Assembly (NCBI GenBank): GCA_021797775.1
Contig: JAJZZC010000007.1
Span: 1-64,000, forward strand
Length of the DNA stretch: 64,000 nucleotides
Direction: 5' to 3'
Source of the DNA: Bacillota bacterium
Lineage (GTDB): Bacteria; Bacillota; Sulfobacillia; RBS10-35; JAJYVN01
Shown here: in pieces, positions 19,066-35,487 of the stretch
How positions within the stretch are numbered: the first letter of the stretch is position 1
How the letters are laid out: each line of letters starts with the position of its first letter
Program-made: the position numbers and the translations under genes
The notes under the pieces: generated by a model
Told to the model about the DNA's origin: nothing
What the model saw: the letters and a program-made list of their open reading frames with translations, nothing else
Database searches by the model: none

Positions 19066-19461
19066 TTAGGCACCGCGCTGACGGACCACGACCCCAATGT
19101 GGCAGGTCCGCTTGAGGATGCCAAACGGGCGCCCGCGAGCCCGCGGGTGAATCCGCTTCATCATGGGCCCCTGATCCGCCGTGGCCGCGGCGACGAGGAG
19201 ATCCTCGACGTCAAGGTCGTAGTTGTGCGCGGCGTTGGCCACGGCCGAGCGCAGCACACCATCCACCAGCGTCGCCGCACGGTTCGGCAGGAATCGCAGG
19301 ACCGCCAAGGCCTCTCCCACCGGCTTCCCGCGAATGGCGTCGCACACGATGCGCACCTTGCGCGGCGACCCGCGGACAAAGCGCGCAACCGCCCGCGCCT
19401 CGACGACCAGGTCGGTGTCCCGGCCCGAGCCGTCCCGGGCACCCGCCGCTGACCCGCCCAT
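19066..19461 (-). CDS. rplV: 50S ribosomal protein L22
   Basis: The 131-residue protein lines the exit tunnel with a loop. [20 protein letters not shown] and the C-terminal [20 protein letters not shown] are diagnostic. The ATG at 19461 has GGGAGG upstream and yields a glycine/aspartate-rich N-terminal extension of about 18 residues before the conserved core. It lies between rpsS and rpsC. Confidence 0.95.
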   Translation of the reverse strand: MGGSAAGARDGSGRDTDLVVEARAVARFVRGSPRKVRIVCDAIRGKPVGEALAVLRFLPNRAATLVDGVLRSAVANAAHNYDLDVEDLLVAAATADQGPMMKRIHPRARGRPFGILKRTCHIGVVVRQRGA

Positions 19462-19518
19462 CCCCTCGACCTCCCCACATGCCGTCGGGCCCGACCGGGG
19501 CGCGTCCCCCACGCGCCC

Positions 19519-19803
19519 CTACTTGAGCGCCGAACTGCGCTCCGTGTGGTGCCCATGCCCCTTGAAGGTGCGCGTGGGCGCAAACTCACCCAGCTTGTGC
19601 CCGATCATGTCCTCCGTGACGAAGACCGGCACGTGCTTACGCCCGTCGTGCACCGCGAGCGTATGACCGATCATCTCCGGGACGACGGTGCAATCGCGCG
19701 CCCAGGTGCGCACCACGCGCTTCTCGCCGCGCGCGTTCATGTCCTCCACCTTACGCAACAGACCCGCGGTCACATAGGGCCCCTTCTTCAGCGATCGACC
19801 CAA
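19519..19803 (-). CDS. rpsS: 30S ribosomal protein S19
   Basis: The 94-residue protein sits in the head of the small subunit. [19 protein letters not shown] at the start and [20 protein letters not shown] near the end are diagnostic. A TTG start at 19803 lies eight bases after a G-run and yields the canonical [12 protein letters not shown] at 19812 would add three residues. It lies between rplB and rplV. Confidence 0.95.
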   Translation of the reverse strand: MGRSLKKGPYVTAGLLRKVEDMNARGEKRVVRTWARDCTVVPEMIGHTLAVHDGRKHVPVFVTEDMIGHKLGEFAPTRTFKGHGHHTERSSALK

Positions 19804-19859
19804 CGTCAGCACCCCCCCCGGGCGACGGATCCCCCATCGCTGCGCACCGCAAATCCGCC

Positions 19860-20690
19860 CTAGCGCGTGTGCCGCGAGCGCACGATGTACTTGTTACTGG
19901 GCTTGCTCCGCGTCCGGGTCCGCACGCCGCGGGCGGGCTTGCCCCAGGCCGTCATCGGATGGCGCCCACGCGGCGCGCGTCCTTCTCCGCCGCCGTGCGG
20001 GTGATCCACCGGATTCATCGCCGCGCCCCGAACCGCTGGACGCCGGCCGACATAGCGGCTGCGGCCTGCCTTGCCCAAGCGTACGTTCTCGTGGTCGGTG
20101 TTCCCGACCTGGCCGATGGTCGCCATGCACGCCAGGCGGATCAGCCGCACCTCGCGCGACGGCAGAAGCACATGCCCGTAGTCGCCCTCCTTAGCGACGA
20201 GCTGCGCCTCCGTACCCGCCGCCCGGCAGAGCTGGCCCCCCCTACCCGGCCGCAGCTCGATGTTATGAATCACCGTGCCGGTCGGGATGCGCGTCAAGGG
20301 CAGGGCGTTGCCGGGACGGATGTCTGCCTCAGGCCCACTGATCAGACGGTCGCCCACGCGCACCCCCACCGGCGCCAGGATGTAGCGCTTCTCCCCGTCC
20401 GCGTAGAACAGAAGGGCGATGTGGGCAGAGCGGTTCGGGTCAAACTCCAGCGCGGCGACCCTCGCCGGAACCCCCGCCTTCTCGCGGCGGAAGTCGATGA
20501 CGCGGTACCGGCGCTTGTTGCCGCCCCCACGATGGCGGACGGTGATCTTGCCCTGAGCGTTCCGCCCAGCCCGCGAGCGCAAGGGTGCCAGCAGCGACCG
20601 CTCCGCCCCGCTCCTGGCCAGCCCCGTCTTGTCGAGCACCGACATGTTCCGGTGCCCCGGCGATGTCGGTTTGTACACCCTGATCGGCAC
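19860..20690 (-). CDS. rplB: 50S ribosomal protein L2
   Basis: The 276-residue protein lies near the peptidyl-transferase centre. [40 protein letters not shown] and the functionally important [14 protein letters not shown] with its conserved His are intact. It uses a GTG start. The length matches the family. It follows rplW. Confidence 0.97.
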   Translation of the reverse strand: MPIRVYKPTSPGHRNMSVLDKTGLARSGAERSLLAPLRSRAGRNAQGKITVRHRGGGNKRRYRVIDFRREKAGVPARVAALEFDPNRSAHIALLFYADGEKRYILAPVGVRVGDRLISGPEADIRPGNALPLTRIPTGTVIHNIELRPGRGGQLCRAAGTEAQLVAKEGDYGHVLLPSREVRLIRLACMATIGQVGNTDHENVRLGKAGRSRYVGRRPAVRGAAMNPVDHPHGGGEGRAPRGRHPMTAWGKPARGVRTRTRSKPSNKYIVRSRHTR

Positions 20691-20750
20691 GCGCTTCCAC
20701 CCCTCTGCCCGGCGGGGCGGGAGCCCCCCGCCACCCCGCCAGTCGCTGCG

Positions 20751-21038
20751 CTACATCAGGCCTTCGAAGAAGCCGATCTGCTCACCCGGCCGCAGGGTGA
20801 CAATGGCCTTCTTCCAATCTGGCCGACGGCCCACGCTGCGCCCCACCCTGCGGGTCTTCCCATGCATGCGCATGGTGTTGACCGCCGCGACCCTGACCCG
20901 CCAGATTTCCTCCACCGCTTGGCGGATCTGCACCTTATTGGCGCGGAGATCCACAACGAAGGTGTACCGTCCTTCGCGCAGCCCGCCCATGCTCTTCTCC
21001 GTGACCAACGGCCGCACGATGACCTCCCGTGCCGTCAA
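20751..21038 (-). CDS. rplW: 50S ribosomal protein L23
   Basis: The 95-residue protein at the exit-tunnel rim docks trigger factor and SRP. VIVRPLVTEKSMGGL, ANKVQIRQAVEEIWRVRVAAVN and GRRPDWKKAIVTL are typical. The TTG at 21038 overlaps the rplD stop as TTGA and has GAGGGGG about 10 bases upstream, indicating coupling to rplD. Confidence 0.95.
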   Translation of the reverse strand: MTAREVIVRPLVTEKSMGGLREGRYTFVVDLRANKVQIRQAVEEIWRVRVAAVNTMRMHGKTRRVGRSVGRRPDWKKAIVTLRPGEQIGFFEGLM

Positions 21039-21667
21039 CGGGTCAGCACCCCCTCGACGCGGACTACCGCGTCGCGCGTCAGGACCACGTTGCGCGCACG
21101 CAGCACCAAGAGCGCGTTGAGGTCAACAGCAGGGCTCACTTCCAGATCCGGCAGGTTGCGCCCCGACAAGTACACGTTGGCGTCAGGGTCCGCCGTGACC
21201 ACCAGCGTTCGCCGATCCCCCAGCGCCAAGTGCTGTAGCACCTGAGCCAGCTCCTTGGTCCGCGGCCGCTCCAGCGCCAAGGCGTCTAGCACCTTGAGAC
21301 GCCCCTCGGACAGCCTGGCCGAAAGGGCGGAGCGCAGGGCCCCGCGCCGCAGCGACCGCGGCAACGCCTGGCGATAATCCCGCGGGTGGGGTCCAAACAC
21401 CACGCCGCCGCCCTTCCAATGCGGCGCGCGCCGGCTGCCCTGACGGGCGTGCCCCGTACCCTTCTGACGCCACTGCTTGCGGCCGCCGCCACGTACCTGG
21501 CCGCGCGTCTTCGCCGCCGCCGTGCCCTGCCGCCGGTTGGCCAAGTAGCCCACCACCACCTGGTGCATGAGCGGCGTGTTTACGGGCGCGGCGAACACGG
21601 CATCCGAGAGCGTCATCTCGCCCACCTGTTCGCCCTGCGTGTTATACACGGGGACGGTCGGCACCAC
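21035..21667 (-). CDS. rplD: 50S ribosomal protein L4
   Basis: The 210-residue protein has an extended loop in the exit tunnel (KTRGQVRGGGRKQWRQKGTG, ARQGSRRAPHWKGGGVVFGP) and a globular C-terminal domain. GTG at 21667 follows GGGAGGGAAGC, and VPVYNTQGEQVGEM matches the family start. In some bacteria L4 represses the S10 operon. Nothing in the sequence here shows whether that applies. Confidence 0.95.
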   Translation of the reverse strand: MVPTVPVYNTQGEQVGEMTLSDAVFAAPVNTPLMHQVVVGYLANRRQGTAAAKTRGQVRGGGRKQWRQKGTGHARQGSRRAPHWKGGGVVFGPHPRDYRQALPRSLRRGALRSALSARLSEGRLKVLDALALERPRTKELAQVLQHLALGDRRTLVVTADPDANVYLSGRNLPDLEVSPAVDLNALLVLRARNVVLTRDAVVRVEGVLTR

Positions 21668-21776
21668 GCTTCCCTCCCGCGGCGGACCGGCCTGACGGCC
21701 CATCCGCGCCAAATCGCCGGATGCCAGCCCCCAGGCAGCCACGCAGGCGCCCACGGGCTAGCAGATCCCCACCGCG

Positions 21777-22427
21777 CTAGGCGCGCGGGGCGCCGCGATC
21801 CGCCGCCCGCACCGTGACGAGTGCCCCGCGCACCCCCGGGATCGCCCCGTGCAGCAGCAGCAGATGCCGCTCCCTGTCGACTCGCACCACGCGCAGGGCC
21901 TTGACCGTCGCACGTCGCGCGCCCATACGCCCAGGCATCTGCCGGTTCTTCCACACGCGGGCCGGCGTCGTGCCCGCGTTGAGGGAGCCCACGCGACGGT
22001 GGTACTTGCTGCCGTGGGTCATCGGGCCGCGCCGTGCGTGATGCCGCTTGATCACCCCAGCGGTGCCCTTTCCCTTGCTGATGCCCGTGACGTCCACCAC
22101 ATCGCCGGCAGCGAAGATCTCGACCGTCAAGTCGCTGCCGATGGGCGGTGGATCCCCGTCCCAGGCGAACTCCATGATCCTCCTGGCCGGGGAGACGCCA
22201 GCCTTGCGGAAATGACCCGCCATGGGGCGCGTCAGCCGCGACGGACGCACCGCGCCGAACCCGAGTTGGACGGCTGCGTAACCATCGCGCTCGGGCGTCC
22301 GGTGCAGCACGACCCGGCACGGTCCAGCCTGCACCACCGTCACCGGGAGCTGCCGGCCCGCGTCGTCGAACACGCGCGTCATGCCGAGCTTGCGCCCCAG
22401 GATCCCCCGCCGGTTGGTCCCCGCCAC
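21777..22427 (-). CDS. rplC: 50S ribosomal protein L3
   Basis: The 216-residue protein initiates large-subunit assembly. [20 protein letters not shown] at the start and the W-loop region [20 protein letters not shown] with [19 protein letters not shown] are diagnostic. It has a GTG start with GGGAGTGACGGGAGA upstream. It lies between rpsJ and rplD. Confidence 0.96.
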   Translation of the reverse strand: MAGTNRRGILGRKLGMTRVFDDAGRQLPVTVVQAGPCRVVLHRTPERDGYAAVQLGFGAVRPSRLTRPMAGHFRKAGVSPARRIMEFAWDGDPPPIGSDLTVEIFAAGDVVDVTGISKGKGTAGVIKRHHARRGPMTHGSKYHRRVGSLNAGTTPARVWKNRQMPGRMGARRATVKALRVVRVDRERHLLLLHGAIPGVRGALVTVRAADRGAPRA

Positions 22428-22489
22428 TCTCCCGTCACTCCCCAGCCACGTGCGCTAGGCCGCAACCGCCCCGTCCGGGACGCCCCGCG

Positions 22490-22798
22490 CTACAGCTTGA
22501 TCTCGATATCCACGCCCGCGGGGAGGTCCAGACGCATCAAAGCGTCCACGGTCTTGGGCGTCGGCTCGAGGATGTCGATCAACCGCTTGTGCGTGCGCAT
22601 CTCGAATTGCTCGCGGATGTCCTTCTCGCCGTTCGGGGCGGTGAGCACGGTGTAGACGGCCCGCTCCGTGGGCAGGGGAACCGGCCCGGCGACGAACGCC
22701 CCGGTGCGCCTCGCCGTGTCCACGATCTTGCCGGCAGACACGTCCAGGATGCCGTGCTCGAAAGCGCGCAACCGGATGCGAATCTTCTGCGCGGGCAC
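22490..22798 (-). CDS. rpsJ: 30S ribosomal protein S10
   Basis: The 102-residue protein of the 30S head is also known as NusE in antitermination. [35 protein letters not shown] and [20 protein letters not shown] are conserved. It starts with GTG 12 bases after the tuf stop, so the S10 block is joined to the str block without a visible promoter. Confidence 0.97.
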   Translation of the reverse strand: MPAQKIRIRLRAFEHGILDVSAGKIVDTARRTGAFVAGPVPLPTERAVYTVLTAPNGEKDIREQFEMRTHKRLIDILEPTPKTVDALMRLDLPAGVDIEIKL

Positions 22799-22810
22799 AG
22801 AAAATGCCCC

Positions 22811-24010
<1,200 letters not shown>

Positions 24011-24062
24011 CCTTCCCGCTACCTCCCCAACCCGTGCTTCGCCGCCAGGGTGCTGCGCGGCC

Positions 24063-26144
24063 TCAGGCCCTCTTGGCGATGGCTTCCCCGAGGTGCCGCG
24101 GCACCGGCTCATAATGATGGAACTCCATACTGTACGTTCCCCGGCCCTGCGTGCGCGAGCGCAGGTTGGTCACGTAGCCGAACATCTCGGCGAGCGGGAC
24201 AAAAGCCCGGACCAGTTGCGACCCGGCACGGCGCTCCAGCCCTTCGATGTGGCCGCGCCGGGCATTCAGGTCGCCTATGACATCCCCCATGAAATCTTCG
24301 GGTACGGCGACCTCGACGCTCATGATCGGCTCCAGGATCACAGGCCCTGCCCGCTCCGCGGCACTCTTCAGCGCTAGGGAGCCGGCAATCTTGAAGGCCA
24401 TCTCCGAGGAGTCGACCTCGTGGAAGCTGCCGTCGTGCAGGGTGGCACGGACGTCCACCAAGGGAAAGCCGCTGAGCACCCCGCCCTGCATCGCCTCGCG
24501 TATGCCGTCGTCCACCGCGGGGATGTATTCCTTGGGGATGATTCCGCCCACGATCTTGTTGACGAACTCGTAGCCTTTGCCGCGCTCCAGCGGCTCGAAA
24601 AGCACCACGGCGTGCCCGTACTGGCCGCGGCCGCCGGTCTGGCGGATGAAACGGCCCTCGGCGTCGGCCGCTCGCGTGAACGTCTCACGGTAGGCGACCT
24701 GCGGCTTGCCTACGCTGACTTGGACCTTGAACTCACGCAACAAGCGATCGACCATGATCTCCAATTGGAGTTCGCCGACGCCCGAAATGATGGTTTGGCC
24801 GGTCTCGGCGTTGGTACTGACGCGGAAGGTCGGGTCCTCTTCGGCCAGCTTGCCCAAGGCCTCGCCCATCTTGTCTTGGTCGGCCTGCGTCTTCGGCTCG
24901 ATGGCCATGGAGATGACTGGTTCCAGGAACTGCATAGCCTCCAGGACGATCGGCCGGTCCTCCGCGCAGAGGGTGTCACCGGTAACGGTGTCGCGCAGGC
25001 CAACGGCAGCAACGATGTCGCCGGTTGCCGCTTGGTCGACGTCTTCACGCCGGTTGGCGTGCATCCGCAACAGGCGGCTGATGCGCTCGCGCCGCCCCTT
25101 CTTGGGGTTATAGACGTAGCTGCCGGCGGCGAGGATGCCGGAATAGACGCGCAGGAACGTCAGGCGGCCGACGTACGGATCGGAGGCCACCTTGAAAGCC
25201 AGGGCGGAGAACGACTCCTCGTCGCGCGCCGCGCGCTCATCGTCCTCCCCGCTCCCGGGCAAGGTACCGCGAACCGGCGGTACGTCCAAAGGCGAGGGTA
25301 GGTATGCGACGACGGCGTCCAGCAGCGGCTGCACTCCCCGGTTCCTATAGCTGGCACCACAGGTCACCGGCACGATGCGCTGCTCCACGGTACCCTTGCG
25401 GAGAGCTGCCTCGATCTCCTGGGCCGAGAGCTCGGCCCCGTCCAGGTACCGCGCCATCAGATCATCGTCTTGTTCGGCCGCGGCCTCGAGCAGACGCTCC
25501 CGGTACTCTCCCACCGTCTCGACCAGTTCGAGCGGCACGTCTGTCTCCGTGCTCTGGGTGCCAAGGTCGTCCGTGTAGATGATGGCCTTGCCGCTGACGA
25601 GATCGACCATGCCGCGGAAGCTGTCCTCGACGCCGATCGGGACCTGCACGGCCACCGGTCGCGCGCCGAGTTTCTCTTCCATCTCTCGCAGCACGCGGGC
25701 GAAGTCGGCCCCCACCACGTCCATCTTGTTGACGTAGGCGATGCGCGGCACGCGGTAGCGGTCGGCCTGGCGCCACACGGTCTCGGACTGGGGCTCGACT
25801 CCCTCCTTGGCCGCGAAGATGGCCACCACGCCGTCCAGCACGCGCAGCGAACGCTCCACCTCGACGGTGAAGTCCACGTGACCGGGGGTATCGATAATAT
25901 TGATGCGATGACCCTTCCACGAGCACGTGGTGGCCGCGGACGTGATGGTGATGCCCCGCTCCTGCTCTTGGACCATCCAATCCATCGTCGCGGCGCCCTC
26001 GTGGACCTCGCCCATGCGATGGACCCTGCCCGTGTAGAAGAGGATCCGCTCGGTCGTCGTCGTCTTGCCGGCATCGATGTGCGCCGAAATGCCGATGTTG
26101 CGCAGCCGAGTGAGGTCCGCCTGACGGTCGGCAGGGTCAGCCAT
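24063..26144 (-). CDS. fusA: Elongation factor G
   Basis: The 693-residue translocase GTPase moves tRNA-mRNA after peptide transfer. The P-loop [16 protein letters not shown]3 [17 protein letters not shown]4 [11 protein letters not shown] and the domain IV loop region [20 protein letters not shown] are visible. It has an ATG start and full family length. It lies between rpsG and tuf, the standard str order. Confidence 0.98.
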   Translation of the reverse strand: MADPADRQADLTRLRNIGISAHIDAGKTTTTERILFYTGRVHRMGEVHEGAATMDWMVQEQERGITITSAATTCSWKGHRINIIDTPGHVDFTVEVERSLRVLDGVVAIFAAKEGVEPQSETVWRQADRYRVPRIAYVNKMDVVGADFARVLREMEEKLGARPVAVQVPIGVEDSFRGMVDLVSGKAIIYTDDLGTQSTETDVPLELVETVGEYRERLLEAAAEQDDDLMARYLDGAELSAQEIEAALRKGTVEQRIVPVTCGASYRNRGVQPLLDAVVAYLPSPLDVPPVRGTLPGSGEDDERAARDEESFSALAFKVASDPYVGRLTFLRVYSGILAAGSYVYNPKKGRRERISRLLRMHANRREDVDQAATGDIVAAVGLRDTVTGDTLCAEDRPIVLEAMQFLEPVISMAIEPKTQADQDKMGEALGKLAEEDPTFRVSTNAETGQTIISGVGELQLEIMVDRLLREFKVQVSVGKPQVAYRETFTRAADAEGRFIRQTGGRGQYGHAVVLFEPLERGKGYEFVNKIVGGIIPKEYIPAVDDGIREAMQGGVLSGFPLVDVRATLHDGSFHEVDSSEMAFKIAGSLALKSAAERAGPVILEPIMSVEVAVPEDFMGDVIGDLNARRGHIEGLERRAGSQLVRAFVPLAEMFGYVTNLRSRTQGRGTYSMEFHHYEPVPRHLGEAIAKRA

Positions 26145-26231
26145 CTCGAGTCACCTCCCCGGAGGTCCACATGGACCCCGCGTTCCGGTCGACCGCGGCG
26201 CGCCGCAGGCGCGGCACGGGCCGCCCGACGC

Positions 26232-26702
26232 TCACCACCGGTAGTGGGCAAAGGCGCGGTTGGCCTCTGCCATACGGTGGATGTCCTCCTTCTGGCGCAC
26301 GGCAGCCCCCTGGTTGGACGCCGCGTCCAGGAGTTCGCCCGCTAGGCGGGCGGCCATACCACGCTCGGAGCGGCGGCGGGCATGGTTGACCAGCCAGCGC
26401 ATGGCGAGGCTGACGCGCCGTTCGGCTCGCACCTCGTTGGGCACCTGCAGGGTGCTGCCCCCGACGCGCCGACCGCGGACCTCGAGGGTGGGAGCCGCGT
26501 TACGCAAGGCGGCCTCCACCACTTCGAGCGCGTTGCGCTCGCCGCGCTCGGCGACCATGCCCAGCGCGCTGTAAACGATGCGCTGGGCCGTGCCCTTCTG
26601 CCCGTCACGCATGACCTTGTTGATCAGGCGCGTCACCGACTCGCTCTGGTAGACGGGATCAGGCGGCAACGTGCGGCGCTCCACCGCTCCTCGCCTCGGC
26701 AC
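26232..26702 (-). CDS. rpsG: 30S ribosomal protein S7
   Basis: The 156-residue nucleator of the 30S head contacts the E site. [20 protein letters not shown] at the start, [19 protein letters not shown] and the C-terminal [13 protein letters not shown] are diagnostic. GTG at 26702 gives exactly the usual length. It lies between rpsL and fusA. Confidence 0.97.
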   Translation of the reverse strand: MPRRGAVERRTLPPDPVYQSESVTRLINKVMRDGQKGTAQRIVYSALGMVAERGERNALEVVEAALRNAAPTLEVRGRRVGGSTLQVPNEVRAERRVSLAMRWLVNHARRRSERGMAARLAGELLDAASNQGAAVRQKEDIHRMAEANRAFAHYRW

Positions 26703-26758
26703 GGAGACATCACCCCCACCCACGTCCCGGGACGCGCCCCGCGCGCACTCGGGACGAC

Positions 26759-27139
26759 CTACTTCTTCTTTGCGGCGCGCTTGGCGCCGTACTTGCTACG
26801 GCCGCGTCGGCGCTTCTCGACGCCTCCGGCGTCCAGCGTGCCGCGGACGATGTGATACCGCACCCCGGGAAGGTCCGGCACGCGCCCACCCCGGACGAGC
26901 ACCACCGAGTGCTCCTGCAGGTTGTGCCCCTCACCGGGAATGTAGGCCGTCAACTCGATGCCATTGGTCAAGCGCACGCGGGCGATCTTTCGGAGCGCGG
27001 AGTTGGGCTTCTTCGGCGTCATCGTCTTGACCACGAGGCACACACCGCGGCGCTGCGGATTGCCGCGCAGCGCCGGCGCCTTGGGCTTGCCGCCCTGGGC
27101 CGTGCGTCCATGCCGCACCAACTGGCTGATCGTCGGCAC
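26759..27139 (-). CDS. rpsL: 30S ribosomal protein S12
   Basis: The 126-residue protein sits at the decoding centre. [40 protein letters not shown] and [20 protein letters not shown] are diagnostic. The lysines associated with streptomycin response (in PKKPNSALR) have the wild-type residue. GTG at 27139 follows GGAGGATGGAGCG. The 146 bases upstream contain a 12-bp hairpin (27225-27254). Confidence 0.97.
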   Translation of the reverse strand: MPTISQLVRHGRTAQGGKPKAPALRGNPQRRGVCLVVKTMTPKKPNSALRKIARVRLTNGIELTAYIPGEGHNLQEHSVVLVRGGRVPDLPGVRYHIVRGTLDAGGVEKRRRGRSKYGAKRAAKKK

Positions 27140-27224
27140 CGCTCCATCCTCCTCGCCGGGCGGGCCCCGCCCGCCCTGGATCGCATGGCCGGACCCGCTG
27201 CCGAGCACGCCCTCGGACACAAGA

Positions 27225-27254
27225 GCGGCTTCCCGGCGGATCCCGGGAAGCCGC
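27225..27254. other. 12-bp inverted repeat between the L7Ae gene and rpsL
   Basis: GCGGCTTCCCGG (27225-27236) pairs perfectly with 27243-27254 around a 6-base loop. It lies 31 bases after the L7Ae gene and about 85 bases ahead of rpsL. No T-run follows on the minus strand, so it could be a weak attenuator, an RNA-processing site or an mRNA stabiliser. Confidence 0.6.
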
Positions 27255-27285
27255 CAAAGCGCTTCTCCGGTACCTGTCCGCTGGC

Positions 27286-27564
27286 CTAGCCCCCGGGGGA
27301 CCGGCGCGCCGATGGCGCCGCCGCCAAGATGGCGGCCGACGCCGCGCCCACCTCGACCCCGCAGGAGCGCCCCAAGGCCTCCATGCTCTCGACCTCTTGC
27401 AAGGGCAACCCGCGCTGGCGGCAAAGACCCACCAAGTGCCGCACCACGTGCGGGTCTGCGTCCCGCGCCACAAAGACCACGAGGGCCTGTCCGCGTTCCA
27501 CCGCGCGCAGGGTCTGCTTGGTCCCCACCGTACGCGCGGGCGCGCGCCGTAACTGTTCGAGCAT
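27286..27564 (-). CDS. L7Ae-family RNA-binding protein (YbxF/L7Ae-like)
   Basis: This 92-residue L7Ae/L30e-fold protein belongs to a family that binds kink-turn [43 protein letters not shown] and [20 protein letters not shown] follow the YbxF/RplGB pattern. In Bacillota this gene lies between rpoC and rpsL, as here. The ATG at 27564 (MLEQL) is preferred, and GTG codons just upstream are possible. It is the first gene after the promoter at 27602-27630. No good SD is visible. Confidence 0.88.
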   Translation of the reverse strand: MLEQLRRAPARTVGTKQTLRAVERGQALVVFVARDADPHVVRHLVGLCRQRGLPLQEVESMEALGRSCGVEVGAASAAILAAAPSARRSPGG

Positions 27565-27601
27565 GCGGTCCACCACCGGCCCTGCATGAAGACGCTCGAC
27601 C

Positions 27602-27630
27602 AGTCTAGCACCGGCGTATACACAAGTCAA
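27602..27630 (-). promoter_or_regulatory. Promoter of the L7Ae-rpsL-rpsG-fusA-tuf block
   Basis: On the minus strand TTGACT (27630-27625), a spacer of exactly 17 bases and TAGACT (27607-27602) form a sigma-A-type promoter (5/6 and 4/6). The predicted start is near 27595, about 30 bases before the L7Ae start codon. It lies in the 158-base gap after rpoC. Confidence 0.75.
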
Positions 27631-27722
27631 TCAGCGGTTTCTCGACACGCCGCCCACCGCGATCGCCCTCCGCACGGGCCCCACCCCTCGGGTGCAAGGG
27701 AGAGCGCTCCACGCCAGGGACC

Positions 27723-30700
27723 CTACTCCTCGCCCTTCTTGCGGCTGCGGCGCACCGCGCCTGTGTCCGGAGCGGCGGCCACCGTGGCGTTCGGCTCGAG
27801 GGCGGCCGCCGGTTCGTCCCGCGCCGCACTGTCCGCCACGGGGTGCGCCTCGGCCCCCAGCGGTTCCCGTCCGGCGCCGTCCAGCTCGGCAGCCGGTGCG
27901 GGGACCTGCTCCACCGCTTCCGCCGTCAAACCGTCCCCCGACAGGAAATCGTCGAACTCCGCCGTGCCATCGGCGCCTGCCGGGGCCCCTTCCACACTGC
28001 TCGGATCCTCGTCGCCCTCGGCGTAGACGCGGATGTTGCGATACCGGGGCATGCCGGTGCCGGCGGGAATCAGCTTGCCGATGATGACGTTCTCCTTGAG
28101 GCCGAGGAGGGGGTCGCGCTTCCCCTTGATCGATGCCTCCGTCAGGACTCGCGTCGTCTCCTGGAAGGACGCCGCCGACAGGAACGAGTCCGTGGCCAAA
28201 GATGCCTTGGTGATGCCAAGCAGCATGGCCTTGGCCACCGCCGGCCGCCCACCGGCCGCCGTCACGGCCGCGTTCTGCTCTTCCAATTCATAGATGTCGA
28301 TCTGGCCGCCCGGCAGTACATCGGCGTCCCCGGGGTCGTCGACCTTCACCTTGCGAAGCATCTGGCGGATGATGATCTCGACATGCTTGTCGTTGATGTC
28401 CACGGCCTGGCTACGGTAGACGCGTTGCACCTCCTGCAGCAGGTAGGCCTGGACGCCGCGCACGCCCTTCACCTTCAGGATGTCGTGCGGATTGATGGGG
28501 CCCTCGGTCAGTTCGTCCCCGGGGAGGACGCGGTCGCCATCCCGAACCCGCAGGCGCGCGCCGAAGGGGATGGGGTAGGATTCGGTCTCCCCCTCGTCAG
28601 TCGTGACGCGCACCTCGCGCCGTCCCCGGTTCTCCACCAATTCCACGGTGCCGGCGATCTCGCTGATGGTGGCCTGACCCTTGGGCTTGCGCGCCTCGAA
28701 CAGTTCCTCGACCCGCGGCAACCCCAGGGTGATGTCCTCGCCGGTAGCCACCCCGCCGGTGTGGAACGTGCGCATCGTGAGCTGGGTACCGGGCTCGCCG
28801 ATGGACTGCGCGGCGATGATGCCTACGGCCTCGCCTACGTCGACCAATTGGCCGGTCGCGAGGTTGCGCCCGTAGCACTTCGCGCACACGCCGTAGCGCG
28901 TGCGGCAGGTGAAGACCGAACGGATCTCAACCTCCTCGATCCCCGCCTCGACAATGGCCGCCGCCTGGCTCTCGTCAATGGAGCCGTCGGCCTCGACCAG
29001 CACATCGCCCGTGCTGGGATGCACCACTTCCCTCACGGCCACACGCCCGGCGATGCGCTCCGCGAGCCCCTCGATCACCGCGGCGCCGTCGCGGACGGAC
29101 TGGACAACGACCCCGCCGGGGGCGCCGCAGTCCTCCTCGCGGATGATCACGTCCTGACTCACGTCCACCAGCCGCCGCGTCAGGTAGCCCGAGTCCGCGG
29201 TACGCAAGGCCGTGTCGGCAAGCCCCTTGCGCGTGCCGTGGGTCGAGGTGAAGAACTCCAGGACCGAGAGCCCCTCCCGGAAGCTCGCCTTCACCGGGAC
29301 CTCGATGGTCCGTCCGGTGGGGTCGTTCATCAGGCCGCGCATCCCCAGCAACTGACGGATCTGCCCGAACTGGCCACGGGCTCCAGAGGTGACCATCATG
29401 TACACCGGGTTGTGCGCATCGAAGGACGTGGTGACGCGCCGTTCCAGTTCCTGCGTAGCCTGTTCCCAGACCCGGATGACCGCGGCGTAACGCTCCTGGT
29501 CGGTGAGAAGCCCACGGCGGTATTGCTGTTCGATGACGACGGCGCGGTTCTCGGCCTCGCGGAGGAGTTCGTCCTTGTGGATCGGTACGTCCAGGTCGCC
29601 AAGGGAGATCGTGGTACCCGCGCGGGTCGCGAAGCGGAAGCCCATCTCCTTGATCGCGTCGAGGATGCGCGCCGTCTCCGCGCTCCCCAGCAGCCGGTAG
29701 CAGTCGCCCACGATCCGGCCGAGGCCCTTCTTGTCGACCACGCGGTTGACGAAGCGCAGCTCGCGCGGCAGCCGCTCGTTGAAGATCACGCGGCCCGGGG
29801 TCGTCTCCACGCGGGCGCCACCGAAGCGCACGATGACCCGCGCCTGCAGGCCGACCTCACCGAGTTCGTAGGCCATAATCGCCTCCTCCGGCGAGGCGAA
29901 GACGCGGCCCTCCCCTCTGTCTCCCGCCCGGTCATGTGTCAGGTAGTAACAGCCCAACACCATGTCCTGGGTCGGGGTGACGACGGGCCCGCCGTCCTTG
30001 GGATTGAGGATATTGTTGCTGCTCAGCATGAGGATGCGCGCCTCAGCCTGCGCCTCGGCGGACAGCGGCACATGGACGGCCATCTGATCCCCATCGAAGT
30101 CGGCGTTGTAGGCCGTGCACACCAGCGGATGCACCTGGATGGCCCGCCCCTCGACCAGAATCGGCTCGAAGGCTTGAATGCCGAGACGGTGCAGCGTCGG
30201 CGCGCGATTGAGCAGGACGGGGTGCTCGGCGATGACCTCCTCCAGGACATCCCACACCTCGTCGCGCACCCTCTCGACCATTCGCCGCGCACTCTTAATG
30301 TTGTGCGCGAGGTTGCCCTCGACCAGCTTCTTCATGACGAAGGGTTTGAAGAGCTCCAGCGCCATCTCCTTGGGCAGGCCGCACTGATGCATGTGCAACT
30401 CCGGGCCGACCACGATCACCGACCGCCCGGAGTAGTCGACACGCTTGCCCAGCAAGTTCTGCCGAAAGCGCCCCTGCTTCCCCTTGAGCATATCCGACAA
30501 CGACTTCAGCGGCCGATTACCGGGACCGGCCACCGGACGCCCGCGCCGGCCATTGTCGATGAGGGCGTCGACCGCCTCCTGCAACATGCGCTTCTCGTTG
30601 CGCACGATGATGTCGGGCGCGCCGAGATCGAGTAGCCGCTTGAGGCGGTTGTTGCGATTGATGACACGCCGGTACAGGTCATTGAGGTCGGAGGTGGCGA

Positions 30701-31499
30701 ACCGGCCACCGTCCAACTGCACCATAGGTCGCAACTCCGGTGGGATCACCGGGATCACGTCGAGGATCATCCACTCCGGCCGGTTGCCGGACTTGCGGAA
30801 GGCCTCGACGACCTCCAGGCGGCGGATGGCGCGAATCCGTCGTTGCCCCGACGAGTGCCGAAGCTCGCCGCGCAACTCTTCGGCCAGTTCGTCCAGATCC
30901 ATGCGCTCCAGCAACGTCTTGATGGCCTCGGCGCCCATGCCCGCCACGAACACGTTGCCGTACTTCTCACGATGCTCCCGGTATTCGGTCTCGGTGAGCA
31001 ACTGCTTCTCCATCAGCGGCGTCTCACCTGGGGTGATGACCACGTAGGACGCGAAGTAGAGTACCCGCTCCAGGGACCGCGGCGACATGTCCAGCAGCAG
31101 GCCCATCCGACTGGGAATTCCCTTAAAGTACCAGATGTGGGAAACCGGCGCCGCGAGCTCGATGTGCCCCATCCGCTCGCGCCGCACCTTCTGCCGCGTG
31201 ACCTCTACGCCACAGCGGTCGCAGATGATCCCCTTGTAACGCACGCGCTTGTACTTGCCACAATGGCACTCCCAGTCCTTAGTTGGACCGAAGATCTTTT
31301 CACAGAACAGGCCCTCGCGCTCCGGCTTGAGCGTACGGTAGTTGATGGTCTCCGGCTTCTTAACCTCGCCCTTGCTCCACTCGCGGATCTGCTCGGGGGA
31401 AGCGAGCCCGATTTGGATGGAGTCAAAGTTGTTGACGTCTAGGGCCAGACCGCCGGCGCCATCCGCCACGTCGCGGCCGAAACCTTCGATGGTCTTCAT
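27723..31499 (-). CDS. rpoC: DNA-directed RNA polymerase subunit beta'
   Basis: The 1258-residue catalytic subunit binds the active-site Mg2+ through the Asp residues of NADFDGDQ (465-472). The N-terminal zinc ribbon uses cysteines near 66, 78-80 and 93-96. A second zinc site includes [11 protein letters not shown] in the C-terminal half. Bridge-helix and trigger-loop regions are present ([20 protein letters not shown]). The last about 90 residues form an acidic, Ala/Pro-rich tail ending in RRSRKKGEE beyond the family core. The start is ATG. It lies 174 bases downstream of rpoB. Confidence 0.98.
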   Translation of the reverse strand: MKTIEGFGRDVADGAGGLALDVNNFDSIQIGLASPEQIREWSKGEVKKPETINYRTLKPEREGLFCEKIFGPTKDWECHCGKYKRVRYKGIICDRCGVEVTRQKVRRERMGHIELAAPVSHIWYFKGIPSRMGLLLDMSPRSLERVLYFASYVVITPGETPLMEKQLLTETEYREHREKYGNVFVAGMGAEAIKTLLERMDLDELAEELRGELRHSSGQRRIRAIRRLEVVEAFRKSGNRPEWMILDVIPVIPPELRPMVQLDGGRFATSDLNDLYRRVINRNNRLKRLLDLGAPDIIVRNEKRMLQEAVDALIDNGRRGRPVAGPGNRPLKSLSDMLKGKQGRFRQNLLGKRVDYSGRSVIVVGPELHMHQCGLPKEMALELFKPFVMKKLVEGNLAHNIKSARRMVERVRDEVWDVLEEVIAEHPVLLNRAPTLHRLGIQAFEPILVEGRAIQVHPLVCTAYNADFDGDQMAVHVPLSAEAQAEARILMLSSNNILNPKDGGPVVTPTQDMVLGCYYLTHDRAGDRGEGRVFASPEEAIMAYELGEVGLQARVIVRFGGARVETTPGRVIFNERLPRELRFVNRVVDKKGLGRIVGDCYRLLGSAETARILDAIKEMGFRFATRAGTTISLGDLDVPIHKDELLREAENRAVVIEQQYRRGLLTDQERYAAVIRVWEQATQELERRVTTSFDAHNPVYMMVTSGARGQFGQIRQLLGMRGLMNDPTGRTIEVPVKASFREGLSVLEFFTSTHGTRKGLADTALRTADSGYLTRRLVDVSQDVIIREEDCGAPGGVVVQSVRDGAAVIEGLAERIAGRVAVREVVHPSTGDVLVEADGSIDESQAAAIVEAGIEEVEIRSVFTCRTRYGVCAKCYGRNLATGQLVDVGEAVGIIAAQSIGEPGTQLTMRTFHTGGVATGEDITLGLPRVEELFEARKPKGQATISEIAGTVELVENRGRREVRVTTDEGETESYPIPFGARLRVRDGDRVLPGDELTEGPINPHDILKVKGVRGVQAYLLQEVQRVYRSQAVDINDKHVEIIIRQMLRKVKVDDPGDADVLPGGQIDIYELEEQNAAVTAAGGRPAVAKAMLLGITKASLATDSFLSAASFQETTRVLTEASIKGKRDPLLGLKENVIIGKLIPAGTGMPRYRNIRVYAEGDEDPSSVEGAPAGADGTAEFDDFLSGDGLTAEAVEQVPAPAAELDGAGREPLGAEAHPVADSAARDEPAAALEPNATVAAAPDTGAVRRSRKKGEE

Positions 31500-31673
31500 G
31501 CAGGCGCTCCGTCCTTCCCGCAGGGGATCTCTGGGCCGCGCCAGCGCGCAGCCACACCGCCCGTCACGGGCAGGCGCGTGAACCGGGTACGGCGGCAGCG
31601 GGACGGAGGGATAGGGCCGCCCACGGCGTGGCCGGTGGTGGTCCCCCGATCCTCAGCCCCGCGTGTCCGCCCC

Positions 31674-35375
<3,702 letters not shown>

Positions 35376-35487
35376 GTGCATCACTCCTTGCGGATCGGCC
35401 GGCGCGGGCCCGCGGCCGGCCTGCCGTGGGAGGGGCGCGGTGTGGGCGGCGACAAGCGGGAGGGGCACCCGCAGGCACGGATTCGCG

